NCBI GenBank assembly: GCA_019348475.1
Contig: JAHWJJ010000201.1
Location: forward strand, 1 to 7,913
From: Gemmatimonadota bacterium
GTDB taxonomy: Bacteria; Gemmatimonadota; Gemmatimonadetes; Longimicrobiales; Longimicrobiaceae
Length of the DNA stretch: 7,913 bases
Direction: 5' to 3'
The notes under the pieces: generated by a model
Database searches by the model: none
What the model was told of the DNA's origin: nothing
Seen by the model: only the letters and a program-made list of their open reading frames with translations
In this document: in pieces, positions 5,669 to 7,913 of the stretch
How the letters are laid out: each line of letters begins with the position of its first letter
Position numbering within the stretch: position 1 is the first letter of the stretch
Made by a program: the position numbers and the translations under genes

Positions 5669-6196
5669 ATGATTCGCATTCTCGGCGCTGAAGACGCGGC
5701 GGCGTACCAGGCGCTGCGCCTCTTCGGCTTGCGCGAGAGCCCGGAAGCGTTCGGCTCCACGTACGAAAGCGAAGCCGATACGCCGCTGGAACACGTCGGC
5801 GAGCGCCTTGCCCGCGGCGCCGCTGGAAAAGACGTGACGTTCGGCGCGTTCGATGACGACGGCGGGCACCTTGTCGGCGTAGCCGGGCTGCGGCGCCAGA
5901 CGGGCCTCAAGACGCGCCACCGCGCCCACGTCTGGGGGATGTACGTCGCCCCGCAGGCCCGCGGGCGCGGGCTCGGCCGCGCGCTCCTGGATGCGCTCGC
6001 CGCGCACGCGCGCGCGCTGGACTGCGTCGAACGCCTGACGCTCGGCGTGGAAACCTCGAATGCGCCCGCCCGCGCCCTGTACCACGCCTTCGGCTTCGTC
6101 ACCTACGGGATCGAGCCCCAGGCGTACGCCTTCGGAGGACGGTACTGGGACTCCGAGCTGATGTCGCTGGCGCTGGACGCGCGGAGTCCGCGATAG
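5669..6196 (+). CDS. GNAT-family N-acetyltransferase
   Basis: This enzyme transfers an acetyl group from acetyl-CoA to an amine; the acceptor is unknown. ATG 5669 is chosen because GGAG lies 5 nt upstream and the domain begins directly with MIRILGAEDAAAYQALR. The protein is 175 aa, one complete GNAT domain. Residues 15-45 (LRLFGLRESPEAFGSTYESE) form the N-terminal helices that usually shape the substrate site. Strand 4 and motif A are VWGMYVAPQARGRGLGRALL (88-107), with the pyrophosphate-binding RGRGLG at 98-103. Motif B is NAPARALYHAFGFVTYG (131-147), with the usual Asn and Tyr. There is no signal peptide, so it is cytosolic. It lies 195 bp after the amidohydrolase gene with repeats between, so it is probably separately transcribed. 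It could modify a small molecule, antibiotic or protein terminus; the sequence does not decide. Confidence 0.92.
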   Translation: MIRILGAEDAAAYQALRLFGLRESPEAFGSTYESEADTPLEHVGERLARGAAGKDVTFGAFDDDGGHLVGVAGLRRQTGLKTRHRAHVWGMYVAPQARGRGLGRALLDALAAHARALDCVERLTLGVETSNAPARALYHAFGFVTYGIEPQAYAFGGRYWDSELMSLALDARSPR

Positions 6197-6200
6197 AAAC

Positions 6201-6232
6201 GGCGGCTGTCCGGGGCGTGCAGACACGCCGCC
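6201..6232 (+). terminator. GC-rich stem-loop after the GNAT gene
   Basis: Four nt past the TAG stop, GGCGGC (6201-6206) can pair with GCCGCC (6227-6232). An alternative inner hairpin is GGCGTG-CAGA-CACGCC (6214-6229). The two structures compete for the same 3' bases. No T-tract follows, so it may stabilise the mRNA end or act as a non-canonical terminator. Confidence 0.3.
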
Positions 6233-6304
6233 GCCATTGGGGGCAAGCCCGGATGCGCGGCCCATGCGGCCTGCCGCGGAGCCAACCCCTTGCCGCCCAA
6301 GCCC

Positions 6305-6333
6305 TTCCCCCTACCGCCGTTCGCCTCTACTTT
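6305..6333 (+). promoter_or_regulatory. Weak promoter candidate before the class V enzyme gene
   Basis: TACTTT (6328-6333) resembles a -10 element and lies 52 nt before ATG 6380, almost the same distance as the -10 of the amidohydrolase promoter from its ATG (51 nt). The matching -35 (TTCCCC, 6305-6310, 17-bp spacer) is poor. Low confidence. Confidence 0.22.
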
Positions 6334-6350
6334 TCGCGGTTCGCCGCGAA
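6333..6350 (+). other. 7-bp hairpin with TTCG tetraloop in the leader
   Basis: TTCGCGG (6333-6339) and CCGCGAA (6344-6350) are perfectly complementary around a TTCG loop. In RNA, UUCG tetraloops are unusually stable, although the preferred closing pair is C-G and here it is G-C. The hairpin ends 29 nt before ATG 6380 and leaves the AAAGG ribosome binding site free. Confidence 0.4.
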
Positions 6351-6379
6351 CGAATCCCCGCCGGAAAAAGGCCACGCCG

Positions 6380-7774
6380 ATGGACGACGCACGGTTCCAG
6401 GAGTTGAGGCAGCGCGAGTTCAGCCGGCTGGACGCGCTGGGGCACGTGTACCTGGACTACACCGGCGCCGGCCTCTACTCCGAGGCGCAGGTGCGCGCCA
6501 ACGCCGAGATGCTGTGCGGCAGCGTGTTGGGCAACCCGCACTCGCGCAACCCCACCTCGCTGGCCGCCACCAACCTGTGCGAAGACGCCCGGCGCCGCGT
6601 CCTGGACTACTTCAACGCCGACCCCGCCCTGTACGAGGTCGTGTTTACGCTGAATGCCAGCGGCGCCCTGAAGCTCATCGGCGAGGCGTACCCGTGGGAG
6701 CCCGGCGGCCGCTTTCTGCTCACGGCCGACAACCACAACTCCGTCAACGGCCTGCGCGAGTTCGCCCAGGCGCACGGCGCCGAGGTGCGCTACGTGCCGC
6801 CCGGCCCGGAGCTGCGGCTGCCCGCCCTGGAGGAGCACCTGGCGGGGGCGGACCGCGCCAGGCACAACCTGTTCGCGTTCCCCGCGCAGTCCAACTTCTC
6901 CGGGGTCAAGTACCCGCTGGACGCCATCGGCGTGGCGCACGAGCACGGGTACCACGTGGTGCTCGACGCGGCCGCCTTCGTCCCCACCAACCGCCTGGAC
7001 CTGCGCGGCTGCGCGCCGGACTTCGTCTGCGTCTCCTTCTACAAGATGTTCGGCTTTCCCACCGGGGTGGGCGTGCTGCTGGCGCGCCGCAACGCCCTGG
7101 GCGAGCTGCACCGGCCCTGGTTTGCGGGGGGCACCGTGCGCTTCGTCAGCGCGCAGAACAAGGTGCACCTGCAGCACGTCACCGGGCGCGCCTTCGAGGA
7201 CGGCACGCTCAACTACCTGGGGATCGCGGCGGTGCCGGCCGGGCTGGACTTTCTGGACGAGATCGGCATCGAGCGCATCAACGCGCACGTCATGCGGCTC
7301 ACCGAAGCGCTGCTGGCCGACATGCTGGCGCTGCGCCACGGCAACGGCGCGCCCATGGTGCGCATCTACGGTCCCAAAACCATGGAGACGCGCGGCGGCA
7401 CCGTCGCCTTCAACCTGCTGGACCCGCGCGGCGGTCTGGTGGACTTCCGCATGGTGGAGCAGCGCGCCAGTGACGCGGGGATCTCGCTGCGGACGGGCTT
7501 TTTCTGCAACCCCGGCGCGGCCGAGTTCGCCTTCGAGTACCCGGACGAGGACGCGTTCCGGTGCATCAAGCAGCTCACCCCCGAGACGTTCAACATCCAG
7601 GTGTTCAGCGACTGCATGAGCGACCATCCGGTGGGCGCCGTGCGCGTTTCGGTGGGCATCGCCAGCAACCGCGCAGACCTGGCGCGGCTGATGGAGGTGC
7701 TGTGCTCCTTCCGCGACGGCGGCTGCGAAGCCCCCGCGGGGACGGAGCTCCCCGCGCTGGCGACGGTGGACTGA
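6380..7774 (+). CDS. Class V PLP enzyme, molybdenum cofactor sulfurase-like (NifS-like domain only)
   Basis: This 464-aa PLP enzyme belongs to the class V aminotransferase/cysteine desulfurase fold and most resembles the N-terminal domain of eukaryotic Moco sulfurase (MOCOS/ABA3), which takes sulfur from cysteine and passes it to the molybdenum cofactor. Family signatures are YLDYTGAGLYS (24-34), GNPHSRNPTS (51-60), His119 in DNHNSV stacking on PLP, Asp196 in VVLDAAAF contacting the PLP nitrogen, and SFYKMFGFPTGVGVLL (219-234) with Schiff-base Lys222. Cys376 in RTGFFCNPGA aligns with the persulfide-forming cysteine, and VRVSVGIASN (421-430) closes the domain. ATG 6380 has AAAGG 8 nt upstream. 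The C-terminal MOSC domains of eukaryotic MOCOS are absent; the protein ends soon after the NifS-like fold. No molybdoenzyme gene is in the window, so the acceptor is unknown. A generic cysteine desulfurase or lyase is the alternative. Confidence 0.87.
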   Translation: MDDARFQELRQREFSRLDALGHVYLDYTGAGLYSEAQVRANAEMLCGSVLGNPHSRNPTSLAATNLCEDARRRVLDYFNADPALYEVVFTLNASGALKLIGEAYPWEPGGRFLLTADNHNSVNGLREFAQAHGAEVRYVPPGPELRLPALEEHLAGADRARHNLFAFPAQSNFSGVKYPLDAIGVAHEHGYHVVLDAAAFVPTNRLDLRGCAPDFVCVSFYKMFGFPTGVGVLLARRNALGELHRPWFAGGTVRFVSAQNKVHLQHVTGRAFEDGTLNYLGIAAVPAGLDFLDEIGIERINAHVMRLTEALLADMLALRHGNGAPMVRIYGPKTMETRGGTVAFNLLDPRGGLVDFRMVEQRASDAGISLRTGFFCNPGAAEFAFEYPDEDAFRCIKQLTPETFNIQVFSDCMSDHPVGAVRVSVGIASNRADLARLMEVLCSFRDGGCEAPAGTELPALATVD

Positions 7775-7778
7775 TCGC

Positions 7779-7840
7779 GGGGACGAGGGGACAAGGGGGA
7801 CAAGGGGACAAGGGGACAAGGGGACAAGGGACAAGGGACG
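7779..7840 (+). repeat. Tandem array of 8-nt G-rich unit (about 8 units)
   Basis: The array starts 5 nt after the TGA stop of the class V enzyme gene. It contains units based on GGGGACAA: GGGGACGA, one 9-nt variant, four exact copies, then 7-nt GGGACAA and a partial unit. G-runs of 3-5 separated by ACAA spacers are on the mRNA-sense strand, so the transcript could form a G-quadruplex. Shortening of units toward the 3' end suggests slippage or decay. It is related in unit design to the arrays at 2923-2970 and 5475-5500. Confidence 0.92.
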
Positions 7841-7868
7841 CCTGCGCACCACGTCGGCCCCACCGCCA

Positions 7869-7894
7869 CCCCTCCCCCGGGGTTGGGGGAGGGG
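7869..7894. repeat. Perfect 10-bp stem hairpin at right edge
   Basis: CCCCTCCCCC (7869-7878) pairs perfectly with GGGGGAGGGG (7885-7894) around a GGGGTT loop. It shares the CCTCCCCC/GGGGGAGG core with the hairpin at 41-68 but has a different loop. It lies 95 bp after the class V enzyme stop and could serve as a transcript end without a U-tract, or be a dispersed repeat. Confidence 0.6.
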
Positions 7895-7913
7895 TCGACC
7901 GCCGTCGCGAGGA

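Noticed and set aside
7779..7840. CRISPR array
   Set aside because: Units are 7-9 nt and directly abutting, with no unique spacers and no cas genes. This is a simple tandem repeat.
6311..7852. A 513-codon minus-strand frame opposite the class V enzyme gene
   Set aside because: It is antisense to a well-supported PLP enzyme, has no motif, and its N-terminus is made by the G-rich array.
1..7913. Defence island, toxin-antitoxin pair, prophage or other novel multi-gene system
   Set aside because: All seven plausible genes are either ordinary housekeeping or metabolic families or unassigned small proteins. There is no nuclease, helicase, reverse transcriptase, recombinase or toxin-like gene.

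Overview
This is a 7.9 kb piece of very GC-rich bacterial chromosome with strong G/C preference at third codon positions. The ACGGD-type start of a small lipoprotein, the secreted amidohydrolase with an NTF2-like N-terminus, and many short G-rich intergenic repeats suggest a soil-type bacterium, perhaps Gemmatimonadota (Longimicrobium-like). This placement is an inference from style only, because no phylogenetic marker gene is present. I see no rRNA, tRNA, CRISPR array, transposase or phage gene.

Layout. From about 180 to 3490 the genes lie on the minus strand and read right to left. They are a cytosolic FKBP-type prolyl isomerase (3137-3487), a 390 bp repeat-bearing gap, a KtrB/TrkH-type potassium channel subunit (about 1385-2746), its KtrA/TrkA-type RCK regulator 12 bp downstream (716-1372), a small putative lipoprotein (385-627) and a 52-residue single-span membrane protein (178-336). 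A divergent intergenic region (3488-3700) carries a good sigma70-like promoter. Three plus-strand genes follow: a secreted two-domain protein with an NTF2-like domain and a metal-dependent amidohydrolase domain (3701-5473), a GNAT acetyltransferase (5669-6196), and a stand-alone PLP enzyme resembling the NifS-like domain of molybdenum cofactor sulfurase (6380-7774).

How the genes work together. The only clear functional unit is the ktrB-ktrA pair, which should form a complete gated K+ uptake system: all four selectivity-filter glycines, the glycine-rich gating loop and the nucleotide-binding RCK domain are present. The plus-strand enzymes show no obvious common pathway.

The least ordinary part is the intergenic DNA. 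(1) Two diverged copies of a roughly 70 bp inverted-repeat element lie at 2989-3058 and 5529-5597 in opposite orientations. (2) Three arrays of an 8-nt G-rich unit lie at 2923-2970, 5475-5500 and 7779-7840; two of them could form G-quadruplexes. (3) A strong hairpin with the same CCTCCCCC/GGGGGAGG core lies near each edge of the window. In two places a G-rich array sits directly beside an inverted-repeat element. These look like dispersed genomic repeat families rather than a new enzyme system. I found no convincing evidence for a novel multi-gene system here.
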